From CAZEAP01 sp964510315 (GTDB lineage: Bacteria > Planctomycetota > Brocadiia > SM23-32), in NCBI GenBank assembly GCA_964510315.1, contig CAZEAP010000023.1, forward strand, positions 1 to 56,428: a stretch of 56,428 nucleotides of DNA, read 5' to 3'. Positions within the stretch are counted from its first letter, which is position 1; each line of letters starts with the position of its first letter. Below the pieces are notes generated by a model. The model was not told where the DNA came from and made no database searches. It saw only the letters and a list, made by a program, of their open reading frames with translations. Positions 48,267 through 56,428 of the stretch are shown here, piece after piece. Position numbers and translations under genes: made by a program.

Positions 48267-50136
48267 CATGCTGGGGCTCTGTGCCGCCGTGGCGGCCCTC
48301 CTGTTCTGGGCCCTCGGCCGGGGCTGCGGGCTGCGGCGCGACACTGCGCTGCTGCTGGGGGCGCTGCTCCTGTTGACCGCTTTCCTTAATCTGAACAACG
48401 CCCTTCAGGGGCTCGGGATCGGGGCGCAACTGGACCCGGTGGTGGACTATCTTGAGGTGCTCCATCCTCTGCTGTGGGGGTTCTTTGCTTATTCCTTTGT
48501 GCAGAGCAGCCTTCAGAAGCAACTGGCGCGCAGCGAACGCCGGAACCGCCTTCTGCTCTCCCACCTGCCCCAATGCATATACCTGAAAGACCGGGAGCTG
48601 GTTTACGTCTCCGCCAACGACGCCTTCGCCGAGCAGGTCGGCAGCTCGCCGGAGGAGATCGCGGGAAAAACCGACTTCGACCTGTTCCCCGAAGAGGTGG
48701 CCGAACGCCGAAGGGAGGAGGACTTCCGTGCAATGGAAAGGGGGCAGCCGGAAACCAAACTCCGCCAGGAGGGCGCTCCCGGGGCAGAAAGTGTGCTGGA
48801 GGTCACCAGAATACCCCTGCCCGGCGAAGAGGATGAGTTCGGCGGCCTGCTGGTGGTGGTCAACGACATCACCGAGACCCGCTACGTCCGGCGCGCTCTT
48901 GAAAGAGCCGAAACGGAGAAGGCCGCCATCCTGGACAGCATGTCGGAGGTGGTCTGCTACCTGGACGCGGAGATGAACCTGCTGTGGGCGAACGAGGCAG
49001 TCGAGGAGTTTGCCGATCGGCCGGTCGAGCAGATCGTGGGGCAACGATGCTACGAGACCTGGCACGACAGGGACACCCCATGCCCGGAGTGCCCCGCCGG
49101 GGAAGCGCTCGAAACCGGCCAGCCCCACGAAGGCAACATCAGGGGGCCGGAAGACAGAACATGGCGCCTGCGGGCCTACCCCATGTTCGGGCCCGATGAG
49201 GAGGTGATCGGCGTTGTGGAGGTGGCCCAGGACCTTACCGAAAAGAAATTGGCCCGCGACGCCACCGCCCAGTTGGCGGCCATCGTGGAAGCTTCCGACG
49301 ACGCCATCATCGGGCTCTCCACCAACGGAACGATCAGGAACTGGAATCCCGGCGCCGAGCGCATCTACGGTTACACCGCGGAGCATGTGCTGGGGAAAAG
49401 TGTCGAGATGCTCGCGTTTGGCGAACAGCGCGCCGACCTGGCAAGAGTCGTCCAGAAAGCCGCCGAAGGGGAAAGCGTCCAGCACCACGAAACCGTCACC
49501 GAAACCCGCGACGGCCGTTCCATCGACGTTTCCCTCACCCTCTCTCCCATATTCTCAGGCGGCGAGGTAACCGGTATCTCGGCCATCGCCCGCGACATCA
49601 CCGCCGAGGCGGCCCTGCGGGAAGAACTCCGAATGCTGTCACTGGTGGACACCCTGACCGAACTCTACAACCGCCGCGGCTTCTTCCATCTGGCCCAACA
49701 GCAGATGAAGATCGCCAGGCGAACCGAACAGCCCCTCATGCTCTTCTACGCGGACATGGACGGGCTGAAGCAGATCAACGACCGCTACGGGCACGGCACC
49801 GGCGACAAGGCCATCAACGAAGTCGCCGACATACTACTCGATACGTTCCGGGAGTCCGACATCGTCGCCCGCATGGGCGGGGACGAGTTCGCCGTCATGG
49901 CGCTCCACACCGGAGAGAAGCACCAACAGGAGCTGCGGGAACGCCTTAGCCGTCGGATCCAGGAGAAAAACCAGGATGAGTCCCGCCCCTATGAGCTTTC
50001 GGTCAGCTTTGGGGTGACCACCTACGATCCGAAAGAACCCCGCGCACTGGACGAACTTATCGCCGACGCCGACACCCGGATGTATGAGCGCAAAGAAGCC
50101 AAGAAGCGTTCCCGAAGCCGCTCGACCGAACGCTGA
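48244..50136 (+). CDS. Membrane PAS-PAS-PAS-GGDEF diguanylate cyclase
   Basis: The 630 residues begin with three TM helices (LGLCAAVAALLFWALG and following), then three PAS domains (about 95-205, 220-330, 345-460) and a GGDEF domain. GGDEF at 545-549 (RMGGDEFAVM) is intact, and RESD at 536-539 sits five residues before it as the c-di-GMP inhibitory I-site. PAS2 holds a DTPCPECPAG cysteine pair that could bind metal or sense redox. ATG 48244 is chosen at the first TM; the upstream in-frame region overlaps the previous gene. It should make c-di-GMP in response to membrane or redox input. Confidence 0.92.
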   Translation: MELLGAVDMLGLCAAVAALLFWALGRGCGLRRDTALLLGALLLLTAFLNLNNALQGLGIGAQLDPVVDYLEVLHPLLWGFFAYSFVQSSLQKQLARSERRNRLLLSHLPQCIYLKDRELVYVSANDAFAEQVGSSPEEIAGKTDFDLFPEEVAERRREEDFRAMERGQPETKLRQEGAPGAESVLEVTRIPLPGEEDEFGGLLVVVNDITETRYVRRALERAETEKAAILDSMSEVVCYLDAEMNLLWANEAVEEFADRPVEQIVGQRCYETWHDRDTPCPECPAGEALETGQPHEGNIRGPEDRTWRLRAYPMFGPDEEVIGVVEVAQDLTEKKLARDATAQLAAIVEASDDAIIGLSTNGTIRNWNPGAERIYGYTAEHVLGKSVEMLAFGEQRADLARVVQKAAEGESVQHHETVTETRDGRSIDVSLTLSPIFSGGEVTGISAIARDITAEAALREELRMLSLVDTLTELYNRRGFFHLAQQQMKIARRTEQPLMLFYADMDGLKQINDRYGHGTGDKAINEVADILLDTFRESDIVARMGGDEFAVMALHTGEKHQQELRERLSRRIQEKNQDESRPYELSVSFGVTTYDPKEPRALDELIADADTRMYERKEAKKRSRSRSTER

Positions 50137-50172
50137 ATACGCTTCTCCGCTGAACGGAGGCAATGACAGGCC

Positions 50173-50844
50173 ATGTCTACCGGTAAGAGTTCGTCGATCT
50201 CCCCCCCATCCGGCGGCTCCGGGCTTCCGCTGGGTTCCTGCGGTCGCGTCTTCAGGCTCCTGATGTGGGCTTTCCTCTTCTTCATTCCCGTGCGGCTGCC
50301 GGTTGTGGATGTGCTGCCGGACCTGCTGGCCTGGTTGATCGCCCTGGGAGCCCTGGCCGTGCTGCCGGGCGGGGAGGGCCGGCGGCTCAGGGCGCTGGTG
50401 CTGCTGGGCCTCGCCCTGTCGGTGGGTCGGGTCGTTGCGGTTCGCCTCACCGGCTCTCAAGCCGCCTTTATCACGCTTCACGGGGCCGGGCTTTTCGTGG
50501 CCATCGGGCTGACCTGGCAGGTCTGCGGGCTGATCGAACGCATAGCTGCCTCCACCGATTACCCGAATCTTAAGCGTCAGGCCGTCCTGGGAAGGCCCCT
50601 TTTTGTGGTTTACGGCGCGCTCTTCTACCTTGCCATTCTGCTCATGCACCACACCAGGGGGCAGGTCGGGGGCGTTCTGGGAGCCGCCGCCATGCTGTTC
50701 GGCTGCGCGCTGATCCTCTGCTTCATGATGGCGCTGATGAGCGGCGCCGCCCGGATGTGCGAGGCTGAAGCCAAAGCAACCACGGAGAAAGAGGCCACAC
50801 CGGAGGCGAGCACTCAGCCTCCTCAAAACGACGGTAGCCACTGA
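50173..50844 (+). CDS. Hypothetical multi-pass membrane protein
   Basis: The 223 residues have about six hydrophobic segments (MWAFLFFIPVRLPVVDVLPD; LLAWLIALGALAVLPGGEGR; LFVVYGALFYLAILLMHH and others) between polar Ser/Gly-rich N- and Glu/Thr-rich C-termini. No domain recognised. It starts 36 nt after the cyclase stop on the same strand, so co-expression is likely. Its 3' end overlaps the oppositely oriented GH4 gene by 22 bp. Confidence 0.6.
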   Translation: MSTGKSSSISPPSGGSGLPLGSCGRVFRLLMWAFLFFIPVRLPVVDVLPDLLAWLIALGALAVLPGGEGRRLRALVLLGLALSVGRVVAVRLTGSQAAFITLHGAGLFVAIGLTWQVCGLIERIAASTDYPNLKRQAVLGRPLFVVYGALFYLAILLMHHTRGQVGGVLGAAAMLFGCALILCFMMALMSGAARMCEAEAKATTEKEATPEASTQPPQNDGSH

Positions 50845-52142
50845 GCCTCCGCCTCAAAGAGACGGTCCACCATTTCCCTTATCCGGGGCAGAGTGCAGAG
50901 CGCCCCCGTCAGCGGGTCCATCGCCACGGCGGCGTACGCCAGGTCCCGTCGCCCGCTCAGCCCGGCACGAACGGCCAGCTCCTGCACGTTCACGCAGGCC
51001 CGGTTCACCGCTGCACAGGCCGGGGGCAAGTCCCCTATCACCGTGGGCTGCAGGCCGTTTGCGTCCACCAGGCAGGGAACCTCCACGGCGCAGCCGGCCG
51101 GCAGGTTGGTGATGATTCCGCTGTTCCGCACCGAACCGTGGATCACTCTCGGCTCGCCGGCGGTGATGCTGTGCATGATATAGGCACCGTACTCGTGGCT
51201 CGGCTGGAGCCCCTCTTCGCGGACTTTCTCCAGCACGCGGCGGCCACGGGACTCCTCGTCGTGAGCCCGGCAAATCTCGTAGTAGTCCCAGCGGCGGGGG
51301 AGGTATTCCTCCACCGTCTCCGCGTCCTTCCTGAACCATGGGGCGTATTCTGAACCGTGGTGACTGGACTCGGTGTGGAAGTAGCCCGTCAGCTCCATCA
51401 GCTCCGCTCGCACCCTTTCCTGGCCGCCCGCGTAGAGTTCGTCGCCGGCCTCCCCTTCGGCACCGCCGGCGAGGTGCTTGCGGCCGATCTCCCGCCGGAT
51501 CTCCGGTATGAGGTCCCGGCCCTCGTGTTCGAACTGAATGAACCACGCCTGGTGGTTCAGCCCCGCCGCCCGGTAGTTGCATTCCTCCACCGGCACGCCG
51601 ATCTCGGAGGCCAGCAGCGCCGAGGTGCCCTGAACGCTGTGGCAGAGTCCCACGACCTCCACCCCCAGCTCGAAGGCGGCCCGGGTGTTGATGGCCATGG
51701 GATTGGCGTAGTTCAGCACGAGTGCGTCGGGACACAGCTCCCTCACGTCCGCGCACAGGCCCTTCAGGACCTCTATGGTGCGCAGTCCGCGGAAAACGCC
51801 TCCCGGCCCCAGCGTGTCCCCCACGGGCTGATCCACCCCGTAATCACGGGGAATCTCCACGTCGTGCCGATAGGCATCCAGTCCGCCCACCTGGAACGTG
51901 ATGATGACGAAATCCGCGTCTTCCAGCGAATCCCGCCGCTCGGTGGTGGATCGTATCTCGGCGGGCAGGCCGCACTCCTCCACCAGTTCCCGGGCGCTCT
52001 GGGCCGTCCTCTCCAGACGGTCGGGATCGATGTCCATCAGCGAGAAGGTGCTGTCCTGCAGCTCAGGGAACGCGCAGACGTCCCGGACCATGGTCAGGGG
52101 AAAGACGTATCCTCCGGCACCGATGATGCTGATTTTCGGCAT
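50823..52142 (-). CDS. GH4-family glycosidase (alpha-galactosidase/galacturonidase-like)
   Basis: The 439 residues are a GH4 NAD- and metal-dependent hydrolase: Rossmann start ISIIGAGGYVFPLTMVRD, the NYANPM motif (144-149), metal-ligand Cys167 in CHSVQGT and His197 in AGLNHQAWF. CHSVQGT is the pattern of the MelA/galacturonidase side of the family rather than 6-phospho-glucosidases (CN). It acts through oxidation-elimination, needing Mn2+ and NAD+. The specific alpha-linked substrate is not readable. Convergent and overlapping by 22 bp with the preceding membrane gene. Confidence 0.9.
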   Translation of the reverse strand: MPKISIIGAGGYVFPLTMVRDVCAFPELQDSTFSLMDIDPDRLERTAQSARELVEECGLPAEIRSTTERRDSLEDADFVIITFQVGGLDAYRHDVEIPRDYGVDQPVGDTLGPGGVFRGLRTIEVLKGLCADVRELCPDALVLNYANPMAINTRAAFELGVEVVGLCHSVQGTSALLASEIGVPVEECNYRAAGLNHQAWFIQFEHEGRDLIPEIRREIGRKHLAGGAEGEAGDELYAGGQERVRAELMELTGYFHTESSHHGSEYAPWFRKDAETVEEYLPRRWDYYEICRAHDEESRGRRVLEKVREEGLQPSHEYGAYIMHSITAGEPRVIHGSVRNSGIITNLPAGCAVEVPCLVDANGLQPTVIGDLPPACAAVNRACVNVQELAVRAGLSGRRDLAYAAVAMDPLTGALCTLPRIREMVDRLFEAEAQWLPSF

Positions 52143-52295
52143 CTGCCCTCCTCCGGCTCAGTCGCCGCTTGCGGAAATCGACAGCGGGCGCCCATCTTAC
52201 CCCCCGGCGCGCACTCCGTAAAGGCGCCATGCTTTGACCGGTCGGCCGGCGCCAGGTACAATGGAAGAGGGATCAATTCAACGGTGGAGAGGCCT

Positions 52296-53564
52296 GTGAA
52301 GCGGGGTTCTACATTCCGAGCACTGGCGGCGGCGACGCTCATCCTGCTGCTGATCGCCCTGCCCGCGGCAGCCGGCCGGCGGGATGAGCCGTTCGAGTCC
52401 AGGACCCGCCACTATATCGTCCGCACCGACATCAGCCTGCGGTTCACCGATATCGTCAGCCGTCACATGGAGGAGATCTTCAAGGACTACAGCCGCCGGT
52501 TCGCGGACTTCGGTGAGGCGACCCGCCGCTTCGAAGTCTTCGTATTTCGCAGGGAGCCGGAGTACTGGCAGCACGTCCCGCGCCAGGTCAAGGGCTCGAC
52601 CGGCGTGTTCATCTCTGCCAAGAAACTGCTGGCCGCCCACGCCGACGGACGGAACACCGAAGAGGTCCTCCGCACCCTCTACCACGAGGGATTCCATCAG
52701 TTCATGTACGAGGTCATCTCCCACGACTGCCCGGTCTGGCTGAACGAAGGGCTGGCCGAGTATTTCTCGGAGGCCACCTGGGACGGCCGGCAGTTCGTGC
52801 TCGGGGCCGTGCCCACCGCCCGCCTTCACACCGTGCAGGAGGCCGTGCGCGAAGGCTCCTACATATCTTTTCTGGACCTCTTTTCGATGGACACGGAGGC
52901 CTGGCTCCAGAACGTCCGGCAGGACGCCCGACGCGCCAGCCTCATCTACTCCCAGAGCTGGTCCATCATCCACTTCCTCGCCCACGGGGACGGCGGACGC
53001 CACGCCGAGCAACTCAACGCCCTGCTCAGGGCCGTCGCCGACGGAGCGGACGGGCAGGAGGCCCTCAAACAAGCGCTCGGCCCCAACCTCGACCTTTCCC
53101 GCTTCGAGTCCGCCTGGGCCCGGCATCTGCTCACACTGCGCCCCAGCCCGAAGTTCCGATGCCGCACCGATATGAAGGCCCTCATGGTCCTGGCGGAAAC
53201 CCTGTACCGCGATCCGCGCCGCTTCAGGAGCGTCAGCGACCTCCGCCGCAAGGCCCTCAACACGCCCGGGCTGCGGTGGGAAATCCAGCGCAGCGACGGG
53301 AAAAACATCTCGTCGGAAGACCGCAACCAGGCGGCGAAACTGTTCCGCTGTCCCTATGACCGCAGCCGGCACGGAATCAGCTACACCGTCGTGGAGGACC
53401 CCCGAACCGGGCTGCCCGTGATGGTGTGCCCTCACCACCCCGGCCTCATCGTGAAGGCCTACTTCCGCGGCTCCGGGAGCCGGCGCGTCGTCGAGGTCGA
53501 GGAGGAGGTCCGGGAACTTGCCGATCCGGCGTTCAAACAAGCCATCAGGGCCAGCATGCATTGA
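52296..53564 (+). CDS. DUF1570-like gluzincin metallopeptidase, secreted
   Basis: The 422 residues begin with a signal peptide (RALAAATLILLLIALPAAAG). A zinc-peptidase motif follows: HEGFH (130-134 as HExxH) in LYHEGFHQFM and the downstream NEGLAEYF with Glu151, the gluzincin pattern. This is the layout of DUF1570 proteins abundant in planctomycetes. The C-terminal part carries paired cysteines (LFRCPYDRSRHG; MVCPHHPGLI). GTG 52296 follows GGAGAGG; an upstream in-frame GTG 52284 is possible, and the long open frame before it is not coding. Confidence 0.8.
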   Translation: MKRGSTFRALAAATLILLLIALPAAAGRRDEPFESRTRHYIVRTDISLRFTDIVSRHMEEIFKDYSRRFADFGEATRRFEVFVFRREPEYWQHVPRQVKGSTGVFISAKKLLAAHADGRNTEEVLRTLYHEGFHQFMYEVISHDCPVWLNEGLAEYFSEATWDGRQFVLGAVPTARLHTVQEAVREGSYISFLDLFSMDTEAWLQNVRQDARRASLIYSQSWSIIHFLAHGDGGRHAEQLNALLRAVADGADGQEALKQALGPNLDLSRFESAWARHLLTLRPSPKFRCRTDMKALMVLAETLYRDPRRFRSVSDLRRKALNTPGLRWEIQRSDGKNISSEDRNQAAKLFRCPYDRSRHGISYTVVEDPRTGLPVMVCPHHPGLIVKAYFRGSGSRRVVEVEEEVRELADPAFKQAIRASMH

Positions 53565-53568
53565 TCCG

Positions 53569-53955
53569 ATGAAAGGCCGCCCCAAAACAGCCCTCTTCTC
53601 TCTGTCCAACCGCGAACTCCTGGTGCTCCTGGCCGCCGTCGGGCTGGTGCTGGGGGCGACGGGCATCGTCTGGGCGGTGGACGCCATCTGGGGCAGCCCC
53701 GGCCTCAGCGTCGAGAACGCCGAGGAAGAGGGCCTCGTCCCGACGCGGCTCAACGTCAACACGGCCCGGCTCTACGAGCTGACCATGCTCCCCGGTGTCG
53801 GGGAGAAAACCGCCGCCGTCATCCTTGAGGACCGCCAGACCAACGGCCCCTTCTCCTCCCTCCAGGAGCTGACCCGCATCAGGGGCATCGGCCCGAAGAC
53901 CGTCCAGCGCATCCGCCCCCACGCCATGTGCGCCCCGCCGCAAGAGGGTGAGTAA
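53569..53955 (+). CDS. ComEA-like helix-hairpin-helix protein
   Basis: The 128 residues have one TM anchor (about 18-38, VLLAAVGLVLGATGIVWAV) and two HhH motifs (73-84 MLPGVGEKTAAV; 103-114 RIRGIGPKTVQR), preceded by LNVNTARLYEL, the ComEA signature. ComEA proteins bind DNA at the outer face of the membrane during uptake. It is 4 nt after the peptidase stop and immediately upstream of uvrB, so the three genes form a tight run. Confidence 0.88.
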   Translation: MKGRPKTALFSLSNRELLVLLAAVGLVLGATGIVWAVDAIWGSPGLSVENAEEEGLVPTRLNVNTARLYELTMLPGVGEKTAAVILEDRQTNGPFSSLQELTRIRGIGPKTVQRIRPHAMCAPPQEGE

Positions 53956-53956
53956 A

Positions 53957-55930
53957 ATGGCGGAATTCGAGGTAAACGCCCCGTTCGAACCCGCCGGCGA
54001 CCAGCCGAGCGCCATCCGGGAGCTGATCGAGCACTTCCGCTCGGGCAGCCGGTATGAGACCCTCCTGGGGGCGACCGGCACCGGCAAGACCTTCACGATG
54101 GCCCACCTGATCGAGGCCCTCGGCCGGCCCACTTTAGTCATCAGCCACAACAAAACCCTCGCCGCACAGCTCTACAGCGAATTCAAGGAGTTCTTCCCCC
54201 ACAACGCCGTCGGCTACTTCGTCAGCTATTACGATTACTACCAGCCGGAGGCATACGTCCCCGCCCGCGACCTGTACATCGCCAAGGACGCCTCCATCAA
54301 CCAGGACATCGACCGCCTCCGACTGGCCGCCACCACCCGGCTGATGCAGCGGGAGGACGTGGTGATCGTCGCCAGCGTCTCCTGCATCTACGGCATCGGC
54401 AGCCCGGAGGACTACCAGAGCATGTTCGTCACCGTCGAGCGCGGACAGCGCATCGAACGGGACGAACTGCTCGCCCGACTGGTGGAGATCCAGTACCGAC
54501 GCAGCGACACCGACCTCCAGCGCGGCACCTTCCGCGCCCGCGGCGACCTGGTCGAGATATACCCCGCTTACGAGGAGATCGCCTGGCGGGTCGACTTCTT
54601 CGGCGACGTGGTGGACCGCATCGTGGTGATCGACCCCCTCACCGGCGCAGCACTCGAGGAGGCCGACCTGATCAACGTCTATCCCGCCAACCACTTCGTC
54701 ACGCCCGACTACCGGCTGGAGCACATCCTCACCGACATCGAAGAGGAGCTGGTGGAGCGCCTCGAAGAACTGCGCGGCCAGGGGAAGAACCTGGAGGCGC
54801 AGCGCCTGGAAGCCCGGACCCGCTACGACATGGAACTGCTCCGGGAGGTCGGCTTCTGCCCCGGCATCGAGAACTACGCCCGCCACATCAGCGGACGTGA
54901 GCCCGGCGAGCGGCCCGCCTGCCTGCTGGACTACTTCCCCGACGATTTCCTCTGCATAGTGGACGAAAGCCACCAGACCGTCCCCCAGATCCACGCCATG
55001 TACCACGGCGACCGCTCGCGGAAGCAGACCCTCGTGGAGTACGGATTCCGCCTGCCCTCCGCACTCGACAACCGGCCTCTGAAGTTCGAGGAATGGGAGG
55101 AGCTGGTCGACCGCCTCCTGTTCGTCTCCGCCACCCCCGCCGACTACGAGGTGCGGAAGTCCGGCGGACGCGTCGTCGAGCAGATCATCCGCCCCACCGG
55201 ACTGGTCGATCCCAGGGTGGACGTCCGCCCCGCCCGCGGACAGGTGCAGGACGTCATCGGGGAGATAAAGGAGCGCGCCGAGAAGGGCGAGAGGACCCTC
55301 GTCACAACCCTCACCAAGCGGCTGGCCGAAGACCTGGCCGACTACCTCCGCGAGGAGGGCGTGGACGCCTGCTATCTCCACAGCGAGGTACAGACCATCG
55401 AGCGGGTCGAGATACTCAACGACCTGCGGCGCGGCCGCTACGAGGTCATCGTCGGGGTCAACCTCCTGAGGGAGGGCCTCGACCTGCCCGAAGTCTCACT
55501 GGTGGCCATCCTCGACGCCGACCGGGAGGGGTTCCTCCGCTCGGAGACCTCGCTGGTGCAGACCATGGGCCGGTGCGCGCGGAACGTCAACGCCGAAGTC
55601 ATACTCTACGCCGACGAGGTGACCGAGTCGATGGCCCGCGCCATCGAGGAGACCCAGCGTCGGCGGGAGACTCAGCTCGACCACAACCGGAACCACGGCA
55701 TAACGCCCCAGACGGTGCGCAAGAAGATTCAGCAGGGCATAGACTACGAGGTGCAGGCGTGGAAGCGCCGGGTGGAGGCACCGGTGGCGGCCGAGACGGC
55801 CGGCGACTACGTGACGGCCAACCGCCTGGACGAGCTGGAGAAAGAGATGGAAGAGGCCGCCGAGCGCCTCGACTTCGAGCGAGCCGCCGCCCTCAGGGAC
55901 AAAATCCAGGAAATCCAATCCACCGCCTGA
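53957..55930 (+). CDS. uvrB: UvrABC excision nuclease subunit B
   Basis: The 657 residues match UvrB length. Walker A GATGTGKT (38-45), beta-hairpin YYDYYQPEAYVP, the DESHQTVPQIHAMYHGDRSR motif II region, VTTLTKRLAEDLADYLREEG, VNLLREGLDLPEVSLVAILD and the C-terminal UVR domain (ELEKEMEEAAERLDFERAAA) are all present. It is the damage-verifying helicase of nucleotide excision repair. ATG 53957 follows GAGGGTGAG inside the comEA-like stop region; a GTG at 53948 would add three residues. Confidence 0.98.
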   Translation: MAEFEVNAPFEPAGDQPSAIRELIEHFRSGSRYETLLGATGTGKTFTMAHLIEALGRPTLVISHNKTLAAQLYSEFKEFFPHNAVGYFVSYYDYYQPEAYVPARDLYIAKDASINQDIDRLRLAATTRLMQREDVVIVASVSCIYGIGSPEDYQSMFVTVERGQRIERDELLARLVEIQYRRSDTDLQRGTFRARGDLVEIYPAYEEIAWRVDFFGDVVDRIVVIDPLTGAALEEADLINVYPANHFVTPDYRLEHILTDIEEELVERLEELRGQGKNLEAQRLEARTRYDMELLREVGFCPGIENYARHISGREPGERPACLLDYFPDDFLCIVDESHQTVPQIHAMYHGDRSRKQTLVEYGFRLPSALDNRPLKFEEWEELVDRLLFVSATPADYEVRKSGGRVVEQIIRPTGLVDPRVDVRPARGQVQDVIGEIKERAEKGERTLVTTLTKRLAEDLADYLREEGVDACYLHSEVQTIERVEILNDLRRGRYEVIVGVNLLREGLDLPEVSLVAILDADREGFLRSETSLVQTMGRCARNVNAEVILYADEVTESMARAIEETQRRRETQLDHNRNHGITPQTVRKKIQQGIDYEVQAWKRRVEAPVAAETAGDYVTANRLDELEKEMEEAAERLDFERAAALRDKIQEIQSTA

Positions 55931-56175
55931 CCAGGCCACGCTCACTCTCCGAGCGGGTAAGCGCGGCGTCCTTTGGGCTACGAAGCCTCGGCGTAGCGGG
56001 CTGGGAAGGGGGCCGGCGACCTCGGCCTTCCCGGGGACCCGCAAGCCTATGGCCCGGCATTGCGACCTGGAAGGTCGCGCCACAAGTCCGCCCAGATACG
56101 ATCGCCCGGCACCCGGGCCGCTCCGCTGCGCAACGGCCACCTCGGGGCGCGGTCGGGTCACAGATGCAAATAGCA

Positions 56176-56428
56176 CTCACTATGCTCGACACCACCCATC
56201 AAGGCAGGGAATGCGACGGGCCCCGCGGGGGCCCTGTGATGAAGGCCAGGGCTTTAGCCCTGGTTGACGGGCCACCCACCATGACCATGCGCCCCGGAGG
56301 GGCGCGGTCGGGTCAGCGCCGCAGGTCGCGCTCAACGAACTCGACACCACGCTTCAGGGCAGGGAATGCGACGGGCCCCGAAGGGGCCCTGTGATGAAGG
56401 CCAGGGCTTCAGCCCTGGTTGACGGGGC
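56176..56428. repeat. Tandem multi-palindromic repeat array at the right edge
   Basis: Units of about 155 bp begin near 56206 and 56361 with AGGGAATGCGACGGGCCCC. Each contains GGGCCCC/GGGGCCC, a CCAGGGCTTTAGCCCTGG-type hairpin and a GCGCCCC/GGGGCGC hairpin. A partial unit precedes them (from about 56140). The same palindromes occur at 1-346, so it is a dispersed family. From 55931 to about 56140 no gene is supported. The array continues past the window. Confidence 0.85.

Noticed and set aside
51357..52295. Open frame upstream of and fused to the DUF1570-like gene
   Set aside because: It is antisense to the GH4 gene and precedes a clear signal peptide with SD at 52296.

Overview
The window is about 56 kb of GC-rich, gene-dense chromosomal DNA from a Gram-negative-type (diderm) bacterium. 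I see no phage, IS transposase, plasmid or CRISPR locus. The gene families suggest Planctomycetota or a close PVC-like relative: a DUF1570-type peptidase, a DUF6785-type membrane protein, a DUF3604/PHP protein, GH94/GH116/GH4 enzymes, HTH regulators with coiled-coil N-termini and many palindromic intergenic repeats. This assignment is inference from recalled family distributions, not a search.

Layout. 1-754 is a repeat-rich intergenic stretch. 755-2953 is a DUF3604/PHP-like protein. 2961-9483 (minus) is a tetR, TolC-like, adaptor, RND pump operon. 9713-18477 is a housekeeping block: alaS, tRNA-Phe, rpsO, pnp, a sigma54-type activator with a degenerate receiver, a structured leader or ncRNA, and metK. 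18525-22611 holds an unrecognised HTH-repeat protein, cvpA, a small ORF with a MoxR ATPase, and a YggT protein. 22808-28605 holds a Gfo/Idh/MocA oxidoreductase, an acyl-CoA ligase, an MBL hydrolase, a MutM-like glycosylase and a GT2 glycosyltransferase. 28828-38819 is a phosphate island: a Cys-rich lipoprotein, phoB-phoR, an OprP/O-like porin, pstS, pstC, pstA, pstB and phoU. 38966-46222 holds a polytopic membrane protein, a 96-bp tandem repeat, and a GH94 phosphorylase followed by a GH116 glucosidase. 46401-50844 holds a triple-HTH regulator and a three-gene cluster around a PAS-PAS-PAS-GGDEF cyclase. 50823-55930 holds a GH4 enzyme, a DUF1570-like peptidase, a ComEA-like HhH protein and uvrB. 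55931 to the end is a palindromic repeat array that runs off the window.

How it fits together. The strongest system-level observation is a candidate Pho regulon. Arrays of CT-starting 7-bp half-sites with 11-bp period precede phoB, the porin and pstS, each 8-9 nt upstream of a -10-like hexamer. Other unusual items are a sigma54 activator whose receiver lacks the phospho-accepting Asp, an RND pump whose TM4 Asp pair is Asn-Asn, a PstA with a roughly 200-residue extracytoplasmic insertion, a 285-nt promoter-to-terminator transcription unit before metK, and two multi-HTH proteins. I did not find one clearly novel multi-gene defence-like system. All calls come from reading the sequence without database searches.
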